Below, one piece after another: positions 13,401-31,188 of a stretch of DNA of 64,000 bases (position 1 is its first letter; each line of letters begins with the position of its first letter). A program made the position numbers and the translations under genes. This DNA is from Bugula neritina. Its lineage: Eukaryota; Bryozoa; Gymnolaemata; Cheilostomatida; Bugulidae. Under the pieces are notes generated by a model that was not told the origin of the DNA, did no database searches, and saw only the letters and a program-made list of their open reading frames with translations. Where the stretch lies: assembly GCA_964035545.1 (NCBI GenBank), contig OZ037765.1, forward strand, positions 16,238,698 to 16,302,697. Direction: 5' to 3'.

Positions 13401-16400
13401 TGCATTTCAGCTTTTATAATATCTAAAGTCACTTTGCTGATGTCGTAGATTTAAAAACAAATGCCTGTAGGCAAGCAGGGAAGTTAATAACACCAAAATC
13501 ATTAGCTAATAAATTTCCTCACCCACAACCAACGCATTGTGTGTGACAGGTTGTTCTCGGATTTTCAAGCACTTGAACCCACATGCAGAAAATGTGTCAG
13601 CCTAGCCTTAATATGGTCACAACAAACGCAAACACACTCTGCATTTTTGTTATACAGAACTTAAAGTACTCATACATAACTATAAAGTAAAAACTACATA
13701 AATTTTTTCACATCACATGTTTTGCAAATTACTGTTGTGAATTCAGGCGAAAGAAGGTGATAAAACTACAAATTGTTTTGAGTAACTCACAGAACACGTT
13801 CAATTGTGCTGAATTAAACATGACGCCAGCATCATTGGTAGCAATGCATGCAATCATAGCAGAGTCATTTCTTTGTACATTCATGAACTTTACTGAATCT
13901 CTACCACCTGCAAGTATAATAAGGTCTCAATTAATTTAATATTCTAATGCTATTATGTAAAACAACGATGAGTGGATAGTTTATTTTGGGCTTTAACAAC
14001 TAGAGTTAGCTTTGAAGTACACTTGAAATATTTCTTATTCAAAGCTCACAGTTTTATGTACATGATGAAATAAACAAGAAAGGGGGCAGCTGTGATCTGG
14101 GAAGTAGAGCGTTTGCCTAGTAAGCACGTTTGCCTAGTAAGCACGAAGTCATGGGTTCGAACCCTTACAAAGGCCATTGGTGATGTTAGGAAGAACATCC
14201 AGTCATAATTGCTTCTGTGCCCCATCTGAATAAGTCCTTAGCCGATAAAGGATGGCAACTATAAACTTCCGTGAGGTTTTTTCATGAAATAAACAAGAAA
14301 GGGAGTTTTAAAAATGTTTGAATCCTTATAACAATTACCAGATGGTTATAAACTATTTTTTGTAACTTATTGTTCAATTCTATCTAAGTTCTTATGGCTG
14401 ATTTGCAAGGATTTAGTTATTAATATAACTTTTGGTAACTAACAGTGAAACTGCCTCTACCCCAAGTATAACTATCTTTAATGACGTACATTGTAATCTT
14501 AAATCTTCTTCTTATCATTTTCAAGGTATAGAAAGTATTGGTAGGTAGTGCAGGCTATTAAAAATAACTGTAAAATGGTTTCTTAAAACACTTACTGTTA
14601 TATGTTTGTCCATTCACATAATATGTTAGTTTAGTTTTAGGCATTTTAGCACTGCAAGAAAAATCAACATTTTTTCCAACTTCCACAATCCTATCTTTCA
14701 TGTCACCAACGTACAACTTTGGATACTGCTTTACAATCACCTGGTAAATAAAGACCAAATTTCTATACAAATTTATCTTCATACTGTTTGAATTTTTTAA
14801 ATAAAAACTTTTTACCACCCTATTTATTCAAAAATTTTAACCATCCAGTTATTTCATTAAAACTGAAGTTCTCCTTCTAACAAACAGGAAGGATAATACA
14901 ACAAATGATCATATTACATACTATATATAACATGCAATGGTGTTAATATGTCTAATTTATATTGCTTTTTATGACAGCCCAGGTTTAAAACATCAATTTT
15001 TCAACACATGCACTGATACTGGCTATAAAATAGTACAGTTGGTACGTGAATAACACAAAAAGCTTAACAATTCTGCATTTTGTACAGGTGTATTAAAAGC
15101 CACTATTTGTACTCAGTATTTCTTAGAGGAAGTCAGATATAAAGTATTATAAGTTGAATCATTAAAAAATATGTTTGAATTCTACATATTTAACACAAAT
15201 GACAGAATTTATTGAAATAAAGTTCAGCGTACCACAATTTTTCATCAGATTAATAGTGGGGCATTCTTGATTTCAACATATTTTACAAGCTGATTCAAGT
15301 TGATAAACATATTATCTTTGCAAATTCCTACTGTACTAGATATTTTTACATAGGTAAAGTTATGCCAGGTTATAGAAATGTTAGCTGTAATGTATGTACA
15401 AGAATGAAAGTCAATAGAGCTTACATTTATTCTCCCACTACCCTCTTCAGAGTGATTAGTTTTACAAGTCCAAGTACCAGCTGTTTCTTCATAAGCCGTG
15501 AAGTAGACTGTGTTGCCTTTTACTTTAGCGGTTATTGAATTTGATTTGTTAGTGAGTAAGAGACCAGCAGGTGTGTACCAAATGGGAACAGGAGATGTAT
15601 TTGAAACACCACTTCTACAGGTCAAAGTAGAAAAAATTCCATTTATCATTTGTTTGTAAGTCTACAAACACTAGGATAATTTATTATTTTATTTTCTATG
15701 TTGGCAAATTTTGTGCTACTAAGTATCCTTTTAATGCTATAAAATAATTTATCATTGTAGTAGTCACATCTCAACTTCTATTTAAAATCAACCTCTATCA
15801 GCACATCCTTAAATTGATATATTTGCAGGCAGATGGGAAAAGAAGGAAACATTATGTACAATATTTACCCCCCTCCAAAGATGCAGGTTAATGAACAAGT
15901 TTCTTGTTCTAAACAAGTTACAGTCCGGTCTGCTAAGCTAACAGGGTACATCAGGCGAACAGGTGGTTTCACACTGTTAGTGTTGACCGAAAGCCTATGT
16001 CGACTAACACTGTGTTGCTCTGGGGAGTCCCCAATACTCATTGTACACTGGTACTGTGGATCCGTGTCTCCATCACCTGTCCGATCTCCATCAATAAGAT
16101 AGGTGAAAAATAAATCTCCTGCAAAACGAATACAAGAAAAATAGTAAAGCCAACCAAAAGTGAGCATTTGACAATATTTTTGTGTAATCCTAGGTTTCAG
16201 TTTTTGAGTTGCTAAAAGGGTATTTGTACAGTTATTAAATATTGTGTGTACTACCAGCCTAGTTCTATACTGATAACTCAAAAAAAGTTTTGTTGTGGGC
16301 AATAGGCCAGCTGACAATAAACTGACAACTTTTTTCTACTTGCCAGACAATTTAAGTTTGTCATACTACCCTAAATATGTGGTTTGTTACCTGTTCTAGG

Positions 16401-18783
16401 ATCAATTTTTATTCTGTCTCCATATTCTATAGACACAAGCCTGTCACCATCATTAATTCGATTAGGAGCGTATATAGCCCATTGAAAAGAGGCTAGATCA
16501 TAGTTTAATAAATCCGCTGGAATCAATTCCATTTGATCAAGATCCACACAAGGCAGTCGAAAAGGCTCTGACAGCAGCCCTTTTTGCAGTTTAATATCCG
16601 GAAGGTTACTGTATTTCCCTTGAACTCCTGGAAGGTTTACGAGTAATCACCTCATTAATGTTAAGTAATGACAGGCTCAAACTCATTCAAAGGAGCAAGT
16701 TAATACAATATTCAGTGTCTTTTAACAGCCACAGATTTTACAACAAAATATGCAATTATGTCCTACAATATTCATATTTTGGTTAGACATGCCAAAGCTC
16801 TATATTTAATACAGATCATAAAATATCACTCAATTCTATAAGGTAATTCAATTTAGCTACATGAAAGAGAAGGTGTCACTTAATGTAAAGAAACAGCAGC
16901 ACATGATAGGAAGCTCACCGGGTATAATCAGTCTTATAGGTGGAGTCTCTACCATGTAACCAAATCTGTTAGTTGCCACACATTTATAGTATCCATTCAT
17001 GTTAGTTTTCTGCCTCTTATCTACTACATTTCTATCACTGACTACTCTAACTAACTCATTAGTTTTAGCATCTTGTTCAGTTGGTTCCATAAGTATAGCA
17101 CTAGGTATGCTCTGGTTGAAGGGTCCTTGTAACAGCTGTGAGTATCGCCATACAACCACATCTGCATTCTTTACAGAGCATATTATTGTGTTGTGCAACT
17201 GGGTGACATTTCCCAGGAGAATGAGATTTTTGGGATCATCCATTTTTGCAGGGAGAGTGAATATCGGTGGTGCATCATGTTGACTAGGCTGAATGCTACA
17301 CGCTGAGAAAGAAATAACAGATATATATAAACTGATGTAGAATGTAAAGAGCAGACACACAGCTATATAGTACTTGCATAGGCTGACATACTTATATGGC
17401 ATTGCCAAGCTAGAAATATTGATTAATTTATGCAAGTAATGTTTTCTAAAAAACACTGTGAAGTTGTTTTTGCTACAAAATAAGCTACAAAACTTCATAA
17501 AAAACGACAAGCATGCTGCTACTATAGATAATTGTATAATATATTGAAAATATTGCCTATTATACAGTTACAAGGTCTTCCAACAGCATGAAACTGTAAA
17601 TTATTTTTGTTTTTTTACTTTTAGTAAACAATATTTCTTAAAATATGACGTATGACTGAAACTGGCCAGCATTACCATTTCATATTTATAATTAACTGAC
17701 TTTACACTTACCTTTATCTGTTTGTTCTATAGCGGTTATATTACATCATTTACTAATATTTATAACTATTTATAAATTAACCCATAAATTTTCTTTGCTC
17801 AAATACCACAATTATGTTTTGAATTTTCAAAAACAGTTTTCAACTAGCTGAAATTTTTCAATAAATATGTGTATGAAGCTAAGACTGAATCAATTTTATG
17901 TAACTTAAAGGGTAGTCCTTTGGAAATATGAAACTTGAGTAAAATAAAATGGCATCATGTCAAAGCATCAGTTTATGATGCATGACAAAACTTATAGGTT
18001 AAATAAATGATAACATGAAACTTATTTTAAAATTTAATTTAATTTTATAAGAGGAATGAGAATTGGGGTAGGTCAAAGCATAGGTGGGAAATCATCATTT
18101 AGGAAAAACCTTGAAGCCTGTGGCGGAAAGCAAGAAGATACTCGACATTGATGGAAATGTCTGGTGGAAATTGTTTTTTGACAAACATCTGCTACCTGTA
18201 CAGAACAAGGTGAACAGGGTGAAAATTTCTCTATTTCACGATAATAACTTGAAGCTGAACACCACATCACCATCAACAATGATCTTACTAGCAAATGTAA
18301 ACTTAAATCTTTTCTATTAAAATCTGCAATTTCTGCACTTTTGCTAAGATGAGACTATTTCAATACAGTGGCACATGAATACAACTCTTTGACTGTATGT
18401 GATGATTATTAAGTACACATTGAACACAGAAAGATGAAATACTTCATGTGACACTATTGTCACATACTACTATGTTAGCTATTCAATGTTATGTAATAGA
18501 AATAGTGATAAATAGCAGTTTGAATAAAGCAGAGTTTACTGGAAACTATAATATTATATTATAACTATCTCTTTCTAGGCTGTGGATGCAGATGGCAAAT
18601 AAGTATTTGAGATTTGTTTCAACAATGCCAGCAGGTGTGTGCCTACTGTTCTATTGATTTCAACTCTGCACCTTTTGACATTGAGTTATGGTATGTAGAG
18701 TGCTTTGAACTTACCATAAACAAAAGAGGTTAAGAAGTAAAGCAATTGATACCCATTCATTTTACACTCCATCTTTGTTGCAC
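4442..18783 (-). CDS. L1/neuroglian-family cell-adhesion protein, five Ig domains, no FNIII
   Basis: Coding exons from the 5' end: 18772-18715, 17302-16919, 16627-16391, 16118-15869, 15614-15425, 14740-14596, 13907-13791, 12630-12440, 10138-9949, 8913-8773, 7919-7841, 4613-4442; 717 residues. Order: signal peptide (1-20, own exon); Ig1 (about 21-147); Ig2 (149-270); Ig3, split at 'CIFGG'; Ig4 (374-460); Ig5 (461-588); membrane helix (about 603-625); cytoplasmic tail of about 90 residues. The tail holds the L1-family ankyrin site 'FNEDGSFIGQY' (698-708, FIGQY at 704-708) and ends in H-I-D-V. L1 proteins mediate homophilic adhesion and axon guidance; ankyrin binds FIGQY until its Tyr is phosphorylated. 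Usual members have six Ig and four to five fibronectin III domains. Here exon 10138-9949 (Ig5) joins in phase directly to the membrane exon, so Ig6 and all FNIII are absent. Ig4 lacks the usual Trp ('LTYYVNG'). A 5' UTR intron ends just before 18783. Confidence 0.88.
5100..5215 (+). repeat. Possible degenerate tRNA-derived SINE
   Basis: The run 'TGGTTAGCTTGCTAACTTGC' followed by 'GAGGTTGGACTC' resembles the A and B boxes of a tRNA-derived element, with the B box degraded. It is preceded at 5039-5071 by a C-rich tract. It sits in the last intron of the L1-like gene. Weak: only the tRNA-like head is suggestive. Confidence 0.3.
10561..11320. mobile_element. MITE-like element with GATC-palindrome subterminal arrays
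   Basis: The left end 'GGCTTTCCATGTACCGATCT' (10562-10581) recurs inverted at the right end, closing at 11320. Between the TIRs, two clusters (10577-10710 and 11219-11306) repeat the palindrome AGATCGATCT and the motif ATGGAAAGACG, far more GC-rich than the AT-rich middle. About 760 bp, no coding capacity: a non-autonomous TIR element. No convincing target duplication is visible. It lies in the L1-like intron between exons 12440 and 10138. Confidence 0.75.
11749..12305. mobile_element. MITE with ~105-bp iterated terminal inverted repeats
   Basis: Left arm 11749-11855 and right arm 12200-12305 are inverted copies. Each arm is built from short iterations of CTTCCCAGTTAGACG and TTTCCCACTTAGGC. 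The interior (about 345 bp) is AT-rich and noncoding. The outermost bases are GGT(T/G)TCATCCCAGATA. It sits about 430 bp from the preceding MITE in the same intron. No clear target duplication. Confidence 0.8.
12780..13650. other. Intron stretch, less AT-rich, unassigned
   Basis: Between L1-like exons 13791 and 12630 the sequence is less AT-rich than its surroundings and has overlapping open frames on both strands (12910-13131 minus, 12932-13117 plus). Neither resembles a known family nor has splice sites that join the Ig exons. It may be an old repeat; I cannot name it. Confidence 0.3.
14065..14303 (+). mobile_element. tRNA-derived SINE with 20-bp target-site duplication
   Basis: Perfect 20-base direct repeats at 14065-14084 and 14284-14303 flank a 199-bp body. 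The body has a tRNA-like head with B box GGTTCGAACCC (14154-14164), a middle 'GATGTTAGGAAGAACATCCA' of the kind shared by animal SINEs and LINE tails, and ends in a short T run. A 17-base unit near the head is tandemly duplicated (14111-14127, 14128-14144). The intact duplication implies a fairly recent insertion. It lies in the L1-like intron between exons 14596 and 13907. Confidence 0.88.
18715..18783 (-). other. Signal-peptide exon of the L1-like gene with UTR acceptor
   Basis: A TTTTTAG acceptor, 11 bases of UTR, then ATG (18772) opening 19 codons with a hydrophobic core (YQLLYFLTSFVY), and a GTAAGT donor leaving phase 1. The next exon starts CG|TGT, giving Ala-Cys at the likely cleavage site. 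At least one noncoding exon and the promoter must lie upstream. Confidence 0.8.
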
Positions 18784-21700
18784 CTAAAAATATAAACAAG
18801 TGTGTAAATAAAACAACTTCACACTTCCTAATAGCATGCGCTAGTTTAGGGAGTAGTAGACCATCAGTCATTAATTGCAACTTGCAGAAGTCTTGTATTA
18901 GTTTTCTGAAACTTTAACATTGATAGGTGAATATTGAAGAGGAACAAATGTGCAAATCTTACTCTTTAATAATCACTAAAACAGCACAAAATAGCAGATT
19001 TATGTTAATAATATGGAATGCATCTAATAAAATGTATTGCCAGCCTTAATGATTACCATTACTATAGAGAACACATACCAGCAATAATTTGGTGGCATAG
19101 CATCAAGTGATATAGCAGACAAACACAAAAGCTCTAATGTATAAAAAACTTATTTTGCAGAAACTAGAAAGAAACCAGCAAACACGGTATTGCATGTAAC
19201 TTAATATTGCTAATCATAGTATTTCATTATCATTTATTATGACAATTTAGTAGACATGAAGAAAAAATAGACAAAGACTTTTGCAATTACAAAAGAATAG
19301 GAAAGAAGGCCCAATTTCTTAATGAGGTTTTATTGATTTTTGATGTGTAATTACGAGCAAATTAACATACACTGAGTTGGCAATTACTACATGAATAAAG
19401 AAGCTCACACTATTCTTTGCAACATAATAAAGAAAGAGCATAGATGGGAAAGGCTTAAATGCTTAGTGTACAGTAAGTACATGTTTGTTAGGCTACAAAC
19501 CGTTCAAGTATTTGCCTACATCATTAGATAGTTGGACAAATACTTGATGTTGAGGCATTAACCTCAAATCTATGTGTAACTATGTTAGAGTTACAGAGGT
19601 TACTACCCCTCACTATTGCATACATGCTCTGCATGTTATAAACTTACGTCAATATAGAACATTTAAAACCGAAGCAATGATGACACTTTATACTTATAGC
19701 TATAGGCTTCTACTGTATCCTATTTATTGTCAGCAAGTAGGCTAAATGACAAAATATAACAGTAGGCCCAACATTATTCACTAATCTAAGATGATCTAAA
19801 AGACAGACAATTGCTGTATTATTCAGCAACTGTTGCATGTAAATAAATACAACATATGGTGATCATGAAAAATAGTAGGAGTTTGCAAAAGGTCCATGAG
19901 AATTAGAAACACCTACATAATGGACACAAATATAATATCAGCAGGTATTATAAAGAAGTTGAAATTGAGTATAATGTTTCTAATTTTTATGAAACTAATG
20001 GACTTAGCCCCATAAGCCTAGGTTCAACTTTAGAAATTTATGGATTTTCAACCTGGAACCAAAATATTCAAGTTTAATTTTTATGTAAAAAACCTATAAT
20101 TGAATTATGTAGATACATCTTAGTATTGTATGCAATCCAGAGCATTAGTGCACAAGTGATAGATTTACAGTGTTGTCTTATTATATTTCCTGCTTTACAA
20201 AATCTAAAGGTGAATTTTAGTTTAATTTGACTTATTTTACCTGTATGCTTGCAGCTATTCATTAAAGTTTATTTTATAGACCTTGGTAATACCTCCAATA
20301 GAACTGTGTATACCTACAGCTGTACATCTGGCATACTTACAGCTGTATGTACACATACACTGCATATACTTGCATACTTGTTTTGCTACGCTATAATGTA
20401 GTGGCAGGAACCACTTCGATTTTACACAATAATTACATAGCATGGCTATGCACAGGTAGCTAACCGTCTGTACTGATATGGCTTTATATGTTGCATATCT
20501 TTAAGATCTCACCCTGCCTATAATTTTATTCTTCGCTACTGCAGCATATCCAGAACAGTAGCATTGTTAGTATTATTGTTAGTATTATAGGTAATGCCTC
20601 AATATGGTGTAATAAGTTAAAGAGAATAATTTTCAGTATTACTGTATCCACAGACAGAGTCTATTCTGCAGGTCAATAATTACCTAATCATAAACACCGG
20701 TCATTGGCTATGAATATTCAATAGACTGCCAACATCTCCTGAACATCATTATAATTCATTTATTAGAACTGCACTAACTTGGTAGATTGTGAAAATAAAG
20801 AAATTTCTAGTTATTAAATAGCAACATCTCAAGCCCAAAGTAAATTATTTTTGAACAGTTGGGGGGGGGAGAGGGAGAACTGGTTGTGTTTACTCTTTAA
20901 CACTATATGTCTTATGTAATAGTAACCATGTACACTGGGTTTATTTCTGGTGCAGTAGCAGCTACATCAGTGCCACAAATTCAACTGATCAAAATACAGA
21001 TGAGCCAAGCGAAGGAATAGTAATGACTCATAGTTATAATAGTTCAACTCGAGTGATTTGGTCAGCTGTCACAGTGTTTTCTTAGTAATCTAATTGTAGA
21101 AAGAAACCCTATAGGGTATTGTCATGACAGTAATAATATTTGCTACCACAAAGTTTCAAGTAAGGTAAATTATTTTCAATATGGTGTTTAGGTATATCTA
21201 CCTTAAACAAATGCAATTACTTTTTCAGTGTCATTATAACATAACCCATATAAGTTTATCTTAAGGAGAAACCTTACATAATTGGAGTCAATCTGCATCA
21301 CTTATTTCTGTTGCTGATAGATTCACTCACTAAACTGAGCTATGCAGCGCAACAAGCTCACTGCTCAGTAAGCCTATGCAAGGATGTATGTTTTACCTGG
21401 CTAAAAGAATAGATATGTGGGCTACAATAAGCTTCAAAATTGATTGATGCACAACTTGCTATTACTGCTCTACCTCACAACCAATTCATTGATTTTGAAG
21501 CTACGTTGGCTATGAAGCGACTTATTCAGCAGAATTTCAAAAGCCCGCCATGTTTACTTTGCTTACTAAAATTATCAGAAAAATGTTTCTTTAAAAATAG
21601 CTCAACAAAAAAAGTAAATAATCACTAAGAAAACTAGCCTCAGTATAGACTTTCATAACTATTAAGTATAGCCATGCACATAATGAAGCTGCTTGCAATA

Positions 21701-24700
21701 ACTAGTACACAACGACAGCTGTGGGAAGGAAGACCTTGGCTTAGTAAATCCTTATGCAGTTGGATGACAAGATAGTTAATTATTTATGTGTTTTAGATGT
21801 ATGTTTCTATACAAGTTGGATGCAGGCCTATTAAAGCAAACTACTGTTACCAATGACAAAAATATAGCTGTAAACTACGAATCAGATATTTTGAAGCTGC
21901 TTATGCTTTGAGTTTAATAAGTTAGTTTCTAGCTAATTTATCCATTATATTATAGTCTAATTCCTGAATGATGATCACGTAATCAGAGTTGCTGCCTTTC
22001 ATTTAAATGATTCTCCAATAGTTAGAAATAGTTAGAAATTGGAGGGTCAATTTCAGGTGGAGGTAGAAGTTTTTTCAGAAATCAACCCATTTTAGTGCAA
22101 ATGGAAATAAGAAAGCTCTTGCTGTCTAGTTAAACAAACATTAGGGTGGTTTAGCCAGCTTGGTGTTTCATTTTTAAATACAAGCACACTTATAAGTTGT
22201 GTACACATTGTTACAAAGCAAACAAGAGTCTCTACTTTATAGTCGACCTACTTTAATAGAGACATGTCACAGTATAGTATGTAGTTGGAGATATCATACT
22301 TTTCACTGCCTGCTATGTTATTTGTACAACTGGTGGGCTAATATTATTATGGAGGCCACTTGAGACTTGCTATGACTAAAAATCAATATGCAGCATGCAT
22401 AGACCATGGCAATGCAGCTAATGTGAAATCAGCAAATGAGTTTTACCTTCCATAGGTCTTGTATGCTATACAAATTCTAAGCCATGGTTATTGCAGCCAG
22501 CTATCTATTCTATAGACAATATGATATCTATTTTTATGCACTGCTTATTTTATTTTTTTGTTAAGCCAAAATGTCTTTCCTATTTGCTTTCAATGTAGGG
22601 TATCTGCTTAAATTAGGGTTTTGCCTAATTTGGTGAAAGTGACCCTTTTGTTCAACCATTTTAATTTCTTTTAAATGATTTTCAAAATTAGCATTCAGCA
22701 ACATCCTTTTGCAACTAGACTAAGAAGTGCAAATCTAACATAAACAAGACTGACTAGTTTTACATCATTATGGCCATATTATTATTTGCTATATTGTGTA
22801 GTGCATGTTGAAGGTACATTAATAGCATAAAGGCCAGGAGCTTGCTACAAAAGTAAATACTTTAACACCATAGTAACCAAAGGAAATGGTCATGGCAGTT
22901 GTCTAGCACTACCAAATTTTTAAATGAGTCGCCTCACTCTCTTTTTAAACCTGGCAACCTACCAGCAGCGCAACGGTTTCAAAGGAACTGCTATGCAATT
23001 GATATATGAATTATTCTCAAGCCAATACTTATCAGCAGTCAGGTGCAGAGAAATGCCAGCTCCATATTCACCCTTACTGCTCACGTTTCAATAAAGTCTT
23101 ATCTCCTACCAAAGTCTATGTAATTTTAATACATGGCAGTGAAGCTGATGATAAGATAACAGCTTGTGTGACACCAGATACTATAGAACAGGAAAAAACT
23201 TGCTAGTAGACTTTTAGGCAAAGTATGTTTTTCTAACTTGTAACTAAAGATGTAAGTTCAGTTGGTGAGCAACAGCAGTAGCAATGGTTCATGCTATGTA
23301 ACAACCACCTTTTTTTACTTGTCCAATGTACAAGCACAAGTAGAAGTCAACTAGGGGTAGAAAGTAGTGGATAAGTATAAGTACTGATTGACCTGTGGTA
23401 TGTCATGCTACTAAAATAATATAAGAAATTGGTGGATGGTGGGGTTACTATAAGCTTCCATAAACAAAGTGCACAAGATATCTAATATAGGTCACCTATA
23501 AATGCATTTCTGTAGAAGTGATTTATAGCCATACCTGTTCATTTCCCACAACCACCAAAAGTAATAATAGTAATTTATATTGATCCTATCTTTATTTATG
23601 CCCTTTTATTGCATAATACCTACTATGAAATAATCACATGTGACAGTAATCAGCTGCCCTCCTTTAAAAGTAGCATTACACATCAAAGAAATACCAAAAC
23701 CTTTGACTTTGAAGAAAGGGCTTAAGCTTTGTGTATGTATAAGCTACACATCCAATTGAAAATTATTAGACATTTTCAACACAACTTGAAGAAATTGACA
23801 AATTATTCCTTTAAAGTCTAAATCATATCACTCCGTTAAATATCAAAGACTGATAAATTCACTCACCCACCTTCAAAAATATTTGCAGACTATCATTATA
23901 TCTGAAAATTCTAGTTAAAGTAATAGCTTAACCCTTTGTCTATGCATAACCAATGAAGACATTTGTGACATAAAATTAGCAGCTGATCTAAAAATGGCTG
24001 TCAAGTACAAAAGCCTCAACTGTACACAGCTATCACAAAATATTTATTTACCGTTTCTTAGAGTTTAAAAATGAAACCTACAATCACAGTAGGCTGCAAT
24101 GGTGATAACCCAAACAGCTCTCACTGAAAAGTATTATATATCAATCATTGAATATGCCTTATATTTATTCAAATACTTATTTGATATTTCTAATTAGGTA
24201 TTTAGTTATGATCGATGCATATGGATTGCCCATTTTTAAGGGATGGCGGTAATACCAAAAACATGTACCATTAGGCATTACAACATTGCTTTTACCACTT
24301 CTGCTAGATTAAAACATCAAAATACGTAAGAAAAATCTATCTGAAATATATCCACTATATATAAACCTTGACAAGAAGAAGTAGTTAAGAACTTTATACA
24401 TGTAGTAACATTTAACCCTATATGCATATTGATGTTCAACTCACTTTGTTACTAGTATAGCAGTCTTGTAGTAAACATATCCGTTGGTAGTAGATTCAGC
24501 TAATGCTAATAGTAATAGTAATAGGCAGTTCACTACTACATTAACAGTTCACAAGTATTTATTACCAAGCGTACTGCTTATATGGTAATAGGCTGAATGA
24601 ATTATCCTTACAGAAAGTTATTATAAAACATAATATATCGTAAGCATACCACTATTATTGAACGGTCAATCAATAGAATTTCTGTATTGTTCTTAACACA

Positions 24701-26664
24701 CGCTTCCACATAGTTGAGAACTGCCAGTTCATTGGTTAATTCAAGTCTGCTTCAATGCCAGGGGAGCACAACTGAAAAGTAATAGCATATAAACACTGAT
24801 AGGAGTATTATAGATTTGCACATAGCCAAACAACCAAAACAAACACAAACACAACATATAGAAAATAGCCCAGATTTGCTAACACTTTATGTTCAGAGTA
24901 TCAGAAATCATGCAAAATTTGCTTGGGAAGAGAGAAAACAGTTTACTATACACTGCAACACTTGATGTGATGTATTGTTGAAATGCTTACACTTAATTAC
25001 TATTAAAGTAAGTACTATTGGTTTTAATGTGGTTTGAGTCTGTATAGTTTATAGTTTCATCGGTTAGCCTGGGATGAATATGATCATTTTTTGTAAGGGC
25101 TGTCTGTTGACCTCACCTCAGTTCCTGGTAGTATTATCTAGTTCACACTTCTATACTTTGGTCGCGGTGTTGTTAGAAGCTTTTGTAGTGGCATTTGCTA
25201 TATTTTGTATAAAAAATGTTTAAACCATTATATTATTTCGCATATAAAACCATTTTTATGCTTATATAAATAATATGAGATAAAAGCTTCAAGTACATAT
25301 AAAAACTTAAATACACATCCATAGAAAATAAAAAATAAGCAGTTTGAAATTGTTTCTTTCTTGTTTGAATTGGCTGCATGTTGTTATATATAAAAGGATC
25401 GTTTTGCAGAATTTTTCAAACTCTAAATTTTGTAACTGAAAGTAACTCTATAGATTTTATTATAAAAGTGAATAACTATTCATGAGTTATGAATACATGT
25501 ACATTTCAAGTTTTGATACCATTTGATGCAAATCTAATAAAATAAAATATGTATAATATAAAGAAGCATTAAAATCTGAAAACCCTTGTTATGCACCAAA
25601 ACATACATAGTTTATAAGCTATAGCAATATTACTTACACAGTTGACACATGTTTTCCTCATTTTAAGATTCATCCTATTAATCAGCATATCTCTATCTGA
25701 GCGTTATCATGTAAAACTGAAGGCTTATAATTCATTCCATATAACATTATTATTACTCCATACTAGAAACACAGCTGTATAGCAGATTATAGAGCATTAT
25801 AGCTCACTGTTGTTGACAATTCTACCATAGTCCTGGTGGATGGTGTTCCTAAGTTTTATGCAAAGGATTTATATATTTTTTTTTAAACATCTTCAATTTA
25901 TAGTAACTAAATAAACTAATTTACTAAACTTATTTAACATATAATATAAAAATATTTAGTGCATAAAAAATAAAATCTAAATTGTAAAAGTGCTTGTAGA
26001 GATGGTCTATGAATACATTATGCAAAGTTAAATTGCAATACTTTTTGGCCATGCATTCCCGGTTTCTTTGCAGACAGAATCTTATGACCCAAAAATAGGA
26101 GTGAAAAAGCTAAGTTCTGTTATATGCACATTATATTATAATATTAGGCTTAGTAGTTTGTATAATATTATTACTTTATTACAATTGTCTTGCTACCTAT
26201 AATGCTAAGTAGGCCTACTGCAAACAAACTGCTACTAAACAACACTAATAATGCTGAAGTATTAACATTTTAGCTGTTATACAATGTAGCCTCTCATCTG
26301 TTGTTGCCAATAATCACAGTCTGCCTTTTGAAGAACCATGACTACATGGCCTACTATATTATATTGATTGGTACACACCATTACTCCGAATACTATTGTT
26401 ATAGCAATAACATCGCTCTGCTATAATCAATACAAGCTGAAGTTTCCTGTCTACTATAGCTTCGATTGGCAAAGTGAATCAAATGAGTGAATGGTTGAGA
26501 GTTGTGTCTCTTAACCAATAATTATTGAACATAATTGATTTGCAAAAAAGTTTTGAGTAATATGTTTCTAAAAAATTTTTAAAGCAATAATTATTAAGTT
26601 TGGTTTTTTTGATGTGACAAAAAACATAAGCTTGCAGTTGAAATAGCTCACAAGAATATCCATC
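18784..26664. other. 7.9-kb gene-poor spacer between L1-like and FIH genes
   Basis: The two flanking genes are divergent, so this spacer should contain both promoters and the noncoding first exon(s) of the L1-like gene. I found no exon with family likeness. Contents seen: a G tract (20862-20870), a short TAGTAA-type tract (24500-24530), a possible SINE tail at 23432-23462 ('GGATGG...ACTATAAGCTTCC'), otherwise AT-rich unique-looking sequence. Open frames of 60-66 codons here look random. Confidence 0.6.

Positions 26665-31188
<4,524 letters not shown>

Noticed and set aside
14154-14164. B box GGTTCGAACCC as a tRNA gene
   Set aside because: No cloverleaf can be drawn and the sequence is bounded by a 20-bp target duplication; it is the head of a SINE.
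17303-17510. In-frame Met and hydrophobic stretch upstream of Ig1 as an alternative signal peptide
   Set aside because: A strong acceptor (TTATTTCTTTCTCAG) sits at 17303, and a separate signal exon at 18715-18772 joins in phase with a proper cleavage site.
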